Of a stretch of DNA of 64,000 nucleotides, positions 36,503-43,987 are shown one piece after another. The translations under genes and the position numbers were made by a program. Below the pieces are notes generated by a model, which worked only from the letters and a program-made list of their open reading frames with translations, did not search any database and had not been told where the DNA came from. Source of the DNA: Aquamicrobium zhengzhouense (GTDB lineage: Bacteria > Pseudomonadota > Alphaproteobacteria > Rhizobiales > Rhizobiaceae); the NCBI RefSeq assembly GCF_016124105.1, contig NZ_JADGMQ010000001.1, forward strand, positions 186,001-250,000, read 5' to 3'. The stretch's first letter is position 1. Every line of letters begins with the position of its first letter.

Positions 36503-37426
36503 ATGAAGAGAAAAACCGAAGTCAGTATAGTGATACCCCATCTGAATGAGCCAGGTGAGCTTGGTCGGTGCTTGACTTCTCTTAAGGGACAGGAAGCAGA
36601 GAGCGTAGAGTTTGAAATCATCGTGGTCGACAACGGATCCGACACCCCGCCCTCTGATGTCTGCGCAGCGTTTGAGAATGTCAGGCTTGAGGTGGAGCGG
36701 CAGCCGGGTCCCGGGCCAGCGCGAAACAAAGGCGCTGCGGTCGCTCGGGGGGAGATACTCGCCTTCATCGACGCAGACTGCGTTGCAGCCCCCGACTGGA
36801 TCCGCCAGATCGTCGCCTTCATGAGTGCGCGGGAGGATGTTGACTTCATCGGAGGCGACATAAGGATTTTGCAAGCAAGTGCGAGAGCCCTCACACCCAT
36901 CGAGGCGTATGAGAGTATCTACAGCTACCGCAACGACCGTTACGTCACGCAGTACGGTTTCTCCGCGACGGGAAATATGGCTGTGCGGAAGAAGGTATTC
37001 GAAGCGGTCGGGCCTTTTGGTGGTATTGGCACGATGGAAGACACGGACTGGGGTATGAAGGCCACTGCCATGGGCTTCAAGATTGCCTACGTCCCGAGTG
37101 CGAAAGTTTTTACGGAGCCGTGCGCTTCCTATGCGGCGCTGACCTTGCGGTGGGATCGCCACGTTGCCCATGAGTTCGAACAGATCCGCCATCATTATAC
37201 GCGTTACCCAAAATGGCTCTTCAAGAGTGTAGCGATCGCAGCTTCCCCCCTGGGCGAACAGCTCACCGTCATCAAGACGCGTCGCATAAGCGGAGTTCGG
37301 ACTCGTCTGGGGGCATATCTAATTCTCACCCGCGTACGCCTTCATCGCGCCAAGCGCATGTTTGGTCTCCTGTTCTCGAATAGTACTTCGAGCGCGGTGG
37401 GAACGTGGAATAGGGAAAAGACGTGA
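36503..37426 (+). CDS. Family 2 glycosyltransferase
   Basis: A 307-residue GT-A transferase. VSIVIPHLNEPGELGRCL, VVDNGSD, GPARNKGAAVARGEILAFIDADCVA (with the D-x-D site) and MEDTDWGMKATAMGF cover the conserved donor and acceptor sides. ATG 36503 is chosen because the family start MKRKTEVSIVIP fits; GTG 36491 is in frame. It has its own transcription unit, divergent from the chain-length operon, with about 430 bases to the next gene. Confidence 0.83.
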   Translation: MKRKTEVSIVIPHLNEPGELGRCLTSLKGQEAESVEFEIIVVDNGSDTPPSDVCAAFENVRLEVERQPGPGPARNKGAAVARGEILAFIDADCVAAPDWIRQIVAFMSAREDVDFIGGDIRILQASARALTPIEAYESIYSYRNDRYVTQYGFSATGNMAVRKKVFEAVGPFGGIGTMEDTDWGMKATAMGFKIAYVPSAKVFTEPCASYAALTLRWDRHVAHEFEQIRHHYTRYPKWLFKSVAIAASPLGEQLTVIKTRRISGVRTRLGAYLILTRVRLHRAKRMFGLLFSNSTSSAVGTWNREKT

Positions 37427-37856
37427 GCTCGCTTCATCCGTCTGGGGGAGGGGGTACTCCAGATGCGGCGAGATGAGGTTGCGAGCACCGCCCTTGTGTT
37501 GTCACTGCTTCTGAGGGAGTAGCGAGCTAGAACGGTCGGCGCCTGGTCGTGGTCGAAACTGGCCACTACGCACCCTCCTGTCGGGGACAACAATACCGCT
37601 CCAGTTAGCTAATACGGGTCACATATGTCCGCCCACACGGCGGGCACTGTTTTGTCATCGAGCCCCATAGTCAAACTAAAACAACGTCGTAGCTCTTAAA
37701 GACTAAGTGGCGATTGATTGAGCGCCGCGGCGAACAAGAATAATTTTTCCTTAACTACCAGAGATCGCGAACGCAGCAACTCGCTGCTTCGACCTGCCGC
37801 GTCTGCGCGCGGCCGGGGCGGTCTTTTGCGGAAAATTCCGTGGGAGGCGGGGAAAA
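37427..37856. other. Non-coding leader between GT2 gene and exoY
   Basis: About 430 bases without a convincing gene. It holds a possible weak terminator hairpin (GTCCGCC-CACAC-GGCGGGC, 37627-37645, then CTGTTTTG) for the upstream transferase gene and single copies of TACTCC (37455-37460) and GGAGTA (37516-37521), the hexamers seen in the repeat at 39818. The last 150 bases, rich in A/T then G/C, probably hold the exoY promoter and 5' leader; GGGAGGCGGGG precedes the exoY start. Confidence 0.45.
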
Positions 37857-38537
37857 ATGGCGGACATTCAACACGAACTCGTGCCGGGCGCTGGTCTCGA
37901 CATCATCGGGGGGGTGGAGGCCGAGCCAAGACGGCGGATCTACCGCATGGCAAAGCGCTGTCTCGACATTGCTGCAACGCTTGCCGCAGCGCCGGTCGTG
38001 CTTCCAGTGGTGGGCGTGGCAGCGCTACTGATCAGGATTGAGGGAGGCCCTGCCTTCTACAGCCAGATGCGCGTTGGCAAAGATGGTCAGGTGTTCCGAA
38101 TGTGGAAGCTGCGGTCGATGCGACCCAATGCTGCGCAAATGCTGGAGGAATATCTTGAGAAATGTCCCGAGGCTCGCTGTGAATGGGAGCTCCATCAGAA
38201 GCTGCGTCAGGATCCGCGTATTACCAAACTAGGAAGATTTCTGCGCAAATATTCGCTGGACGAGCTGCCGCAGCTCTGGAACGTGTTTGCGGGGCAGATG
38301 GCGCTGGTGGGGCCGCGCCCCTTTCTGCCTGAGCAACGTAGCCAGTATCCAGGCTACGAGTACTATTCGATGCGGCCAGGGCTGACTGGGCTGTGGCAAG
38401 TTAGCGAGCGCAACAATTGCACTTTCGCGGAGCGGGCCCTTCACGACACTCGCTACGCGAAAATGATGTCATTCGGCACTGATATCAAGATTATGATCAA
38501 GACCGTTGCCGTGGTCATCAACGGCACCGGTCATTGA
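37857..38537 (+). CDS. exoY: Undecaprenyl-phosphate sugar-1-phosphate transferase (ExoY-like)
   Basis: A 226-residue membrane enzyme that starts the repeat unit by moving a sugar phosphate from UDP-sugar to undecaprenyl phosphate. The RMAKRCLDIAATLAAAP helix starts near residue 32; KLRSMRPNA, the KYSLDELPQLWNVFAGQMALVGPRPF core with the D-E catalytic pair, and RPGLTGLWQVSERN follow. This is the short ExoY form without the WbaP N-terminal membrane part. ATG 37857 has GGAGGCGGGG upstream. Monocistronic, with a LuxR-type gene convergent four bases away. Confidence 0.92.
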   Translation: MADIQHELVPGAGLDIIGGVEAEPRRRIYRMAKRCLDIAATLAAAPVVLPVVGVAALLIRIEGGPAFYSQMRVGKDGQVFRMWKLRSMRPNAAQMLEEYLEKCPEARCEWELHQKLRQDPRITKLGRFLRKYSLDELPQLWNVFAGQMALVGPRPFLPEQRSQYPGYEYYSMRPGLTGLWQVSERNNCTFAERALHDTRYAKMMSFGTDIKIMIKTVAVVINGTGH

Positions 38538-38541
38538 GGTG

Positions 38542-39330
38542 TCAGCTACCGTGAGCTCGGGTGCTGGCTGAGGAGGGGAAGAGGTCGTTGATCTTGTACG
38601 CGACTTCGGTCCTGTTCGTTGCCTTCAACTTGCGCATGATGTTTCGGATGTGCACCTTCACGGTGCTCTCGCGCAGGTTCAGCTCGTAGGCGATGATCTT
38701 GTTGGCCTTGCCCCGGCGAAGAGCTTCCACCACCTCTGCCTGGCGCGACGTGAACATGCTGGCGAAGGGGTGGCTCTCGATGTTCGTCTCGACCAGTTTG
38801 CGCATTGCAAGGACGCTGCTGGCAGGAACAAAGACGCCACCGGCCATAGAGAGACCGATCGCTTCAATGCACACTTCGATCCCCACAGATGTCGGGATGA
38901 ACCCGCGAACACCCAGCTCAAGTGCCTGCATGATTTGAGGCAACTCGTCGGTGTCAGCAAGAAGGATCAAAGGGATCCGACCAAGCTCGGCAATGAGCTT
39001 CTTGATCTCTTCCGCAACAGACGGCTCATTGATGCGGCGGCCGCCGACGTTGAGCAGCACCACCGAAAGCGATGATAGTGGCTGTTTGGTTGCTTTAAAT
39101 GCATCTATGGATGCGACGGGAAGTACTTCCATCCCAATTCCATGAGAGGCCAAGCTCTGCGCAAAGCATTCTCGATCTAAAGCACGGTGGTCCACGATAA
39201 GCAGGCGTCGATCCACTTGCGCGTCCTCCGAGGCGCCATTTGCGGGCGCAGGAATATCGTCCGGAAGCGGGCGAGGCGTGATCATGTTGTATGAATGACG
39301 ATTGCCAGTGGTGACGATACCCGTTTTCAT
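38542..39330 (-). CDS. LuxR-family regulator with atypical receiver-like domain
   Basis: A 262-residue protein. A receiver-like domain (about residues 40-165) opens with LLIVDHRALDRECFAQSL, but the phospho-acceptor position reads VVLLNVGGRR, Asn instead of Asp, and the conserved Lys site reads GFIPTS. The C-terminal LuxR helix-turn-helix is intact: TSRQAEVVEALRRGKANKIIAYELNLRESTVKVHIRNIMRKL. So it probably acts without phosphorylation. It lies between exoY and a Crp-type regulator and likely controls EPS. ATG 39330 follows GAGGA; ATG 39363 is in frame. Confidence 0.82.
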   Translation of the reverse strand: MKTGIVTTGNRHSYNMITPRPLPDDIPAPANGASEDAQVDRRLLIVDHRALDRECFAQSLASHGIGMEVLPVASIDAFKATKQPLSSLSVVLLNVGGRRINEPSVAEEIKKLIAELGRIPLILLADTDELPQIMQALELGVRGFIPTSVGIEVCIEAIGLSMAGGVFVPASSVLAMRKLVETNIESHPFASMFTSRQAEVVEALRRGKANKIIAYELNLRESTVKVHIRNIMRKLKATNRTEVAYKINDLFPSSASTRAHGS

Positions 39331-39817
39331 TACCTGATCCTCTTCCGTGGTGGTTTTATCCATGAGTTCTTCATGGTCGGAGTATTCTGATCCGCCCAGC
39401 CCACCTTGTTTCTACTCTTGAATGCCCCCCTGATAAGCATTTCGTCGGCGATCGACGTAGTTCAACCGCCGAATACAACCATAGCGATTTTGATTAATCT
39501 GAAAATTGATCCAGATTAACCCAACGTTAAATGTTGTGGTCTTGTATGGGGTGTGGCCAAACTGCCGCAGTGTCTGTGATCTGCTGCAGATGGGGGTGGT
39601 GCACGACGATGGCTCGCTACTACGTGTGTGCAACGTTTTGCTATGACTGGCGTTACCTGATGCCTTCCGAGGGGGCGGACTGGGATTTTGGCGTGCTAAG
39701 CCAATCTCGATCCTGCTCTGTTTCCCCAAAAAGTTGTCGCGAAACTCGTGTTCGTAAAAGACAATGAGTGATCGAAGCGACAGTCACCACTCTAAAGGGT
39801 GTGTTTTTTATAGGTAT

Positions 39818-39843
39818 TACTCCACAAAAGGAGTAGATACTCC
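39818..39843. promoter_or_regulatory. Triple half-site TACTCC / GGAGTA / TACTCC
   Basis: TACTCC (39818-39823), then GGAGTA (39830-39835) making a perfect dyad with a six-base spacer, then TACTCC again (39838-39843). Regular hexamers in inverted and direct order suggest cooperative binding by a dimeric regulator, perhaps one of the flanking LuxR-type proteins. Confidence 0.5.
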
Positions 39844-39926
39844 TCGCGTATCTATTGGAATAAGATGCCAGAATAGTCGAAAATCCCGGATTTTATAGAC
39901 TGTAGATCAAATGTCGCTGTCGTACG

Positions 39927-39946
39927 TTATAAATTCAAATTTATAA
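39927..39946. promoter_or_regulatory. A/T-rich 20-base inverted repeat upstream of the Crp-type gene
   Basis: TTATAAATT-CA-AATTTATAA: two perfect nine-base arms with a two-base spacer, about 60 bases before the Crp/Fnr-type gene. The position fits an operator over the promoter or an UP-like element. It does not match a canonical Fnr or Crp box. Confidence 0.5.
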
Positions 39947-40005
39947 GCTTGCGCAAGAGGGGCGAATACACGCGCTCATGACGGCAGCAAGTGGGCAGGC
40001 TGGAC

Positions 40006-40749
40006 ATGCGCAAGAGACTACACATGGAACATTTCGATGATGCGCTGGCGCGTAAGCTGGAGGCGTTTGAGCGTCTTGGCGACCTTGAGATGGAGAAGCT
40101 CAGGGAGCTGCAGAGCAAGCGGGTCCAGATCGCGGGAGGCAACGAAATTGGTTACCAGGCTGCCTCTGCCAGAGGCGCTTACATCTTAAGGAGAGGCTGG
40201 GCCTGCTCGTACAAGCGTCTGCGGGATGGCAGTCGGCAAATCATTGATATTCACATTCCGGGTGATTTTTTAGGTGTGCGTAGTTTGCTGCTTCGTAGCT
40301 CCAACTACAGCTTCATTACCCTTACAGACGTCGAAGTGGCAAAGGTCACCGTCGAGGCGTTGCGGGAGATGTTTCAGACAGCTCCGAAACTCGCGGTTGC
40401 CTTCCTATGGGCTGCATCGCGGGATGAAGCGCTGGTTGTCGAGCATCTCGTCAGTGTCGGCCGGCGCGGAGCTCTGGAGCGAACAGCACACTTCCTGTTG
40501 GAACTGGGTGCGCGTTTGCACCTAATCGGCTGCGGAACCGGCGATAGTTACGAGTGCCCGATCTCTCAGGCAGTTCTCTCGGATACGCTCGGCATGACCA
40601 CGATCCATCTGAACAGGGTTCTCAGGCAGCTGCGGGAGATTGGCCTCGTGGTGTTTCGGGAGGGGATGGTCAAGTTTCCCGACATCCAGCGCGCGGCCGA
40701 GTTCACGGGCTTCGAACTTGGCTACCTTGATCACAGCCGTCGCTCGTAG
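40006..40749 (+). CDS. Crp/Fnr-family transcriptional regulator
   Basis: A 247-residue regulator with an N-terminal cyclic-nucleotide-binding-type beta-barrel (ILRRGWACSYKRLRDGSRQIIDIHIPGDFLG around residues 50-80), a long dimer helix, and a C-terminal Crp-type helix-turn-helix (ISQAVLSDTLGMTTIHLNRVLRQLREIGLV). There is no Fnr-type Cys cluster at the N-terminus, so it is not an iron-sulfur Fnr. Likely a rhizobial-type EPS or stress regulator; the ligand is unknown. Start uncertain among GTG 39991, ATG 40006 and ATG 40024. Confidence 0.85.
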   Translation: MRKRLHMEHFDDALARKLEAFERLGDLEMEKLRELQSKRVQIAGGNEIGYQAASARGAYILRRGWACSYKRLRDGSRQIIDIHIPGDFLGVRSLLLRSSNYSFITLTDVEVAKVTVEALREMFQTAPKLAVAFLWAASRDEALVVEHLVSVGRRGALERTAHFLLELGARLHLIGCGTGDSYECPISQAVLSDTLGMTTIHLNRVLRQLREIGLVVFREGMVKFPDIQRAAEFTGFELGYLDHSRRS

Positions 40750-40777
40750 CTCAATTGGCGGCGAAGTTACATATCAA

Positions 40778-41530
40778 TCAGAAGCCATCGGCTGTGCGGC
40801 GGGTAGCCGCTTCCCTGTACTTTGCAGCAGCCTGCGTCCTGTTGCTGACGCCGAGCTTTGCAATGATGTTGTGAAGGTGGATCTTCACCGTGTGCTCCGA
40901 CAACGAGAACGCTGCCGCGATCGCCTTGTTCTGCATCCCCACTGCCACCATTCCCAATACCTCGATCTCACGAGGAGTAAGTTCAGGAAGGTAGGGTGTG
41001 GAGGGGGCAGCGCTTAGATCCGGGCGCTGTGCACGCTCTGTTTGTTCCTCGGAGACTTGGTGCCGATTCAGCATTTGAGGCGGATAGTACTCACCGCCGC
41101 TCAGCATCAAGCGAATAACGGACAGCCAGATATCGAGCCGGAGATTCATCGGCAGGACGCTCCGCACCGTTCTCGATGACGAGATGAGGGCTAGCGTCGT
41201 GTCCCTTTCGCGGCTGTCGTGCTCGATCAGCGCCACAAGCGGCTGCGGCGGCGACATTGGCTGAGCCGCGTGTATCGACTCAAGCGAGCTCAGAAAAGCC
41301 GGATCGAGCAGGACCAGGGCAAGAGAGTGATGATATCGGGCAAAGGCCGCAGTCGCCTCCGTCCTATGCTCGACGGTGATCCAGGGAAACTCCCGTTCGA
41401 GGGCGTGCACCATGCTGTGCGGGAGCATTCCGTGTGATGCGATCACCAACAGGGTTCTTCGTGGCTGGCCGGTGCTTGGGCAGATGATACTTGCGTCGCC
41501 GTTCTTTTCGTCCGTTGCTGCGAAATTCAC
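40778..41530 (-). CDS. LuxR-family regulator with receiver-like domain
   Basis: A 250-residue protein with the same layout as the one at 38.5 kb. A receiver-like domain starts at TLLVIASHGMLPHSM and keeps an Asp at LVLLDPAFL but lacks the early acidic pair (IASHG) and the usual Lys (VLPMNL). The LuxR domain TPREIEVLGMVAVGMQNKAIAAAFSLSEHTVKIHLHNIIAKL is intact. The GTG at 41530 is chosen because AGGAG lies seven bases upstream; the frame is open to 41743. It is divergent from exoF. Confidence 0.82.
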   Translation of the reverse strand: MNFAATDEKNGDASIICPSTGQPRRTLLVIASHGMLPHSMVHALEREFPWITVEHRTEATAAFARYHHSLALVLLDPAFLSSLESIHAAQPMSPPQPLVALIEHDSRERDTTLALISSSRTVRSVLPMNLRLDIWLSVIRLMLSGGEYYPPQMLNRHQVSEEQTERAQRPDLSAAPSTPYLPELTPREIEVLGMVAVGMQNKAIAAAFSLSEHTVKIHLHNIIAKLGVSNRTQAAAKYREAATRRTADGF

Positions 41531-41839
41531 GAAATAGCTCCTGCGTCGGGTGCGGCGTATGAACCGCACATTTGCCTCCCCGCCGACGAAGCAAGGCCCC
41601 GGTCGAAGCGACCATAGCTCGGAGCGAACGCGCTCGCGATGAAGCAATAGGGTGAGTGGCTGGCTATTGTTGGCGTCAAGAGACGACTGGGTGTGAGCCT
41701 GTTTTCGCCTTCGGGCGTCCTGATGTCGAAGGTTGCTATCCATAAGGATGAGGTGCGCCGCCGAGCGTCCACCTTACCCCCGGAGCCGATCTTGCAGAGA
41801 CTGAGGCGCTGCACTCCACCGGAAGGTTCGTAGTCCCTC
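41531..41839. other. Divergent promoter region between LuxR-type gene and exoF
   Basis: About 309 bases. If the GTG start at 41530 is right, this holds the promoters for both genes. No clear -35/-10 pair, hairpin or palindrome was found. GGAAGG lies 13 bases before the first exoF ATG. Confidence 0.4.
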
Positions 41840-43105
41840 ATGTCGATTTTTCATCTGGCTCAAATGCGTCGAACCGCGTTGTGCAGCGTTGCAACCGCGG
41901 CATTCTTTTCTGGCGTTGTCAGTGCCTATCCGTCTGACGACATCATCGTTCCGCAGACGCGGCTTCGGGTGACAGTCGTGCAGTGGATGCCGATGCGAGG
42001 TGCGTACGAACAATGGAACGCACTGGGCGGCGAGTTCACGGTTGGAGATGAAGGGACCATCTCGATTCCGGTGGTGGGTGTGGTTCCAGTCAGTGGTTCA
42101 GATAGCAAGTCCGTAGCAGCAGAGATTTCCAAGCGGCTCCAAGCCGCGATAGGCACGGTAGATGCGCCCAACACAACTGTCGAAATTGTTGAATACCCCC
42201 CGGTCTACGTTGTGGGCGATGTGAAGGCGCCAGGCGCTTTCAGCTATCGACCCGGAATGAGTGTCCTGAAGGCAATGGCCCTTAGCGGTGGTCGGCAGGA
42301 ATCACCCGTGCAGCCCGCAGACGAGATCCAGCTGGTCGGGGAATTGCGTTCGCTGGAAAATGAGGTCCTGCGGACGCGGGCTCGCATCGCAAGGCTCACA
42401 GCTGAACGTGAAGGCGTAGCGGAGATCCAGTTTCCCCAGGCTCCGTCAGATACAGAGGGCAGATCCCTGGCGGAGGAAGTTCAGGCCCAGGAGCAGTTGA
42501 TTTTGACCTCACGGGCAAACGAACTTCAGCGCCAGATCAAATCACTCGACGAGTTGCGAGATCTTCTCCACGCCGAGATAGGGGTTCTGGAGCAGAAGAT
42601 AGTTGCATCCGAACAGGCGATCGCTTCCGTCGAGCGAGAGCTGAAGGGGGTGACCGAATTGGTGCAAAAGGGAATCGCTATCGCGTCCCGACAATCGGAT
42701 CTGGAGCGGGCTCTCACGTCTCACCGCGCCGAGCGCCTCGATCATGTCACCGCCATCATGCGTGCAAGGCAGGGCGTTGCTGAGGCGACAAGGGATCTGG
42801 ATGGGCTTGAGGATCGTCGAAAGACCGAAATCGCGGGCGAACTGCAGAAAGATCAGAGCTCTCTCGAGCAGACCCTCTTGCGCAGAGAGACGGCGCAGAA
42901 ACTGCTTTTAGAATTGCTCGCAAAGAAGGCACCGAGTCGCAATGACGATGCAGTGTCATTTGCTGTGATTCGAATCGAGGGCGGGCAGGCGATCGAAATC
43001 GACGCCAAAGAGTCGACGCTGCTGAAGCCAGGCGACGTCGTCAAAGTTAAGTTCAACGACTCGACGAATCGTCCCGCTGCAGGGCTGATTCCAGCCAGTC
43101 AGTGA
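41840..43105 (+). CDS. exoF: ExoF-like outer-membrane polysaccharide export protein
   Basis: A 421-residue protein, the length of rhizobial ExoF. A signal peptide (TALCSVATAAFFSGVVSA) is followed by a Poly_export/SLBB region (VGDEGTISIPVVGVVPVSG; then PPVYVVGDVKAPGAFSYRPGMSVLKAMALSGG), then a long coiled coil (about residues 170-360), and a final SLBB-like strand set with LKPGDVVKVKF. It should carry EPS across the periplasm and outer membrane. ATG 41864 is an alternative start. Its 3' part is duplicated downstream as a pseudogene. Confidence 0.87.
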   Translation: MSIFHLAQMRRTALCSVATAAFFSGVVSAYPSDDIIVPQTRLRVTVVQWMPMRGAYEQWNALGGEFTVGDEGTISIPVVGVVPVSGSDSKSVAAEISKRLQAAIGTVDAPNTTVEIVEYPPVYVVGDVKAPGAFSYRPGMSVLKAMALSGGRQESPVQPADEIQLVGELRSLENEVLRTRARIARLTAEREGVAEIQFPQAPSDTEGRSLAEEVQAQEQLILTSRANELQRQIKSLDELRDLLHAEIGVLEQKIVASEQAIASVERELKGVTELVQKGIAIASRQSDLERALTSHRAERLDHVTAIMRARQGVAEATRDLDGLEDRRKTEIAGELQKDQSSLEQTLLRRETAQKLLLELLAKKAPSRNDDAVSFAVIRIEGGQAIEIDAKESTLLKPGDVVKVKFNDSTNRPAAGLIPASQ

Positions 43106-43365
43106 ATGGGTTTCTGAAAAAGTCTGTTTGCTTTCCGTAACTGCTCGCGCTGGCGGACGCGATGCGCGTTTCTGTCTCCCGGTCAATCGACCCGTCCAGA
43201 AGTTTGCTGAACGATCACAATGTATTGGAGAGAGAAACTGGTACGCCCAAGGGGAATCGAACCCCTGTCTGCGCCGTGAAAGGGCGCTGTCCTAACCGCT
43301 AGACGATGGGCGCTGGCCAGTTACGAGGAGGCTTATATGAGGCATCTTACGGGAGTGCAAGCCCC
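42716..43365 (+). repeat. Tandem duplication, copy 1 (exoF 3' end plus tRNA-Glu)
   Basis: A 650-base unit that starts in exoF at CGGGCTCTCACG, runs through its stop and 130 bases of spacer, includes tRNA-Glu and ends 52 bases past it at GCAAGCCCC. The next copy starts about two bases later. Similarity is high in tRNA and flank (near identity) and lower in the spacer. Confidence 0.85.
43239..43313 (-). tRNA. tRNA-Glu (anticodon TTC), copy 1
   Basis: A minus-strand cloverleaf: acceptor GCGCCCA with TGGGCGT (G-U at the first pair), anticodon loop CTTTCAC with TTC, T-loop TTCGATT, CCA encoded. Identical to the copy at 43817. Confidence 0.96.
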
Positions 43366-43367
43366 CC

Positions 43368-43685
43368 GCGGGCTCTCACGTCTCACCTCGCCGAACGCCT
43401 CGATCATATTACTGCCATCATGCGGGCAAGGCAGGGCGTTGCTGAGGCGACAAGGGACCTGGATGGGCTTGAGAATCGTCGAAAGACCGAAATCGCAGCC
43501 GAAAGCGCCGGGTCGCAATGACAATGCAGTGTCGTTCGCTGTTATTCGAATCCACGGTGGGCAAGCGGTCGAAAAAAATCGATGCCAAAGAATCGACGCT
43601 GCTGAAGCCAGGCGACGTCGACAAAGTGAAGTTCAACGACTCGATGAATCGTGCTGCTGCATGGCTATTTCCGGCCAGTCAGTAA
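43368..43685 (+). pseudogene. Truncated, frameshifted copy of the exoF 3' end
   Basis: The reading frame matches exoF from RALTSH to RRKTEIA, then lacks about 80 bases, resumes at APGRNDNAVSFAVIRI, and is shifted by four extra A residues in GAAAAAAATCG (exoF has GAAATCG). In the shifted frame similarity resumes up to a TAA at 43683-43685. It lacks the signal peptide and export domains and has no start of its own, so it is a remnant of duplication. Confidence 0.85.
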
Positions 43686-43816
43686 GCAGGTTTTTGGGAA
43701 GGTGAATTTGCCGCCGTAGCTGCTCGCGTTGGCGGACGCGACGCGCGTTTCTGTCTGCCGGTCAAGCGACCTGACCGGAATTTACTGAACGATAACAATG
43801 GACTGGAGAAAGAAAC

Positions 43817-43891
43817 TGGTACGCCCAAGGGGAATCGAACCCCTGTCTGCGCCGTGAAAGGGCGCTGTCCTAACCGCTAGACGATGGGCGC
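43817..43891 (-). tRNA. tRNA-Glu (anticodon TTC), copy 2
   Basis: Same 75-base sequence as the copy at 43239, with CCA encoded and intact arms. Both should be functional, although the region around them is decaying. Confidence 0.95.
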
Positions 43892-43987
43892 TGGTCAGTT
43901 ACGAGGAGGCTTATATGAGGCATCTTACGGGAGTGCAAGCCCCATATTCACGGAAATGCGAACTTATTCACATTCCCGCGAAAAAAA

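Larger units (their letters stand above)
39331..40005. other. Long divergent regulatory region between LuxR- and Crp-type genes
   Basis: About 675 bases with no convincing gene; open frames here have poor start sites and odd composition (Cys/Trp-rich). It is A/T-richer than its surroundings, above all at 39780-39950, and holds two notable symmetric elements, at 39818-39843 and 39927-39946. The length suggests several binding sites or an undetected small RNA; I cannot support an RNA gene. Confidence 0.5.
43368..43943 (+). repeat. Tandem duplication, copy 2 (decayed exoF end plus tRNA-Glu)
   Basis: A 576-base second copy of the unit at 42716-43365. It differs by an internal loss of about 80 bases in the exoF part, a gain of A residues in an A-run, and scattered substitutions; the tRNA and the 52-base 3' flank are almost unchanged. 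Confidence 0.85.

Noticed and set aside
39412-39767. Short open frames in the long regulator gap
   Set aside because: They overlap one another on opposite strands, have Cys/Trp-rich or low-quality sequence, and lack ribosome-binding sites; the region looks regulatory.
18000-43000. Exosortase/PEP-CTERM system
   Set aside because: The ATPase/kinase/chain-length trio is suggestive, but no exosortase or PEP-CTERM sorting signal was found.
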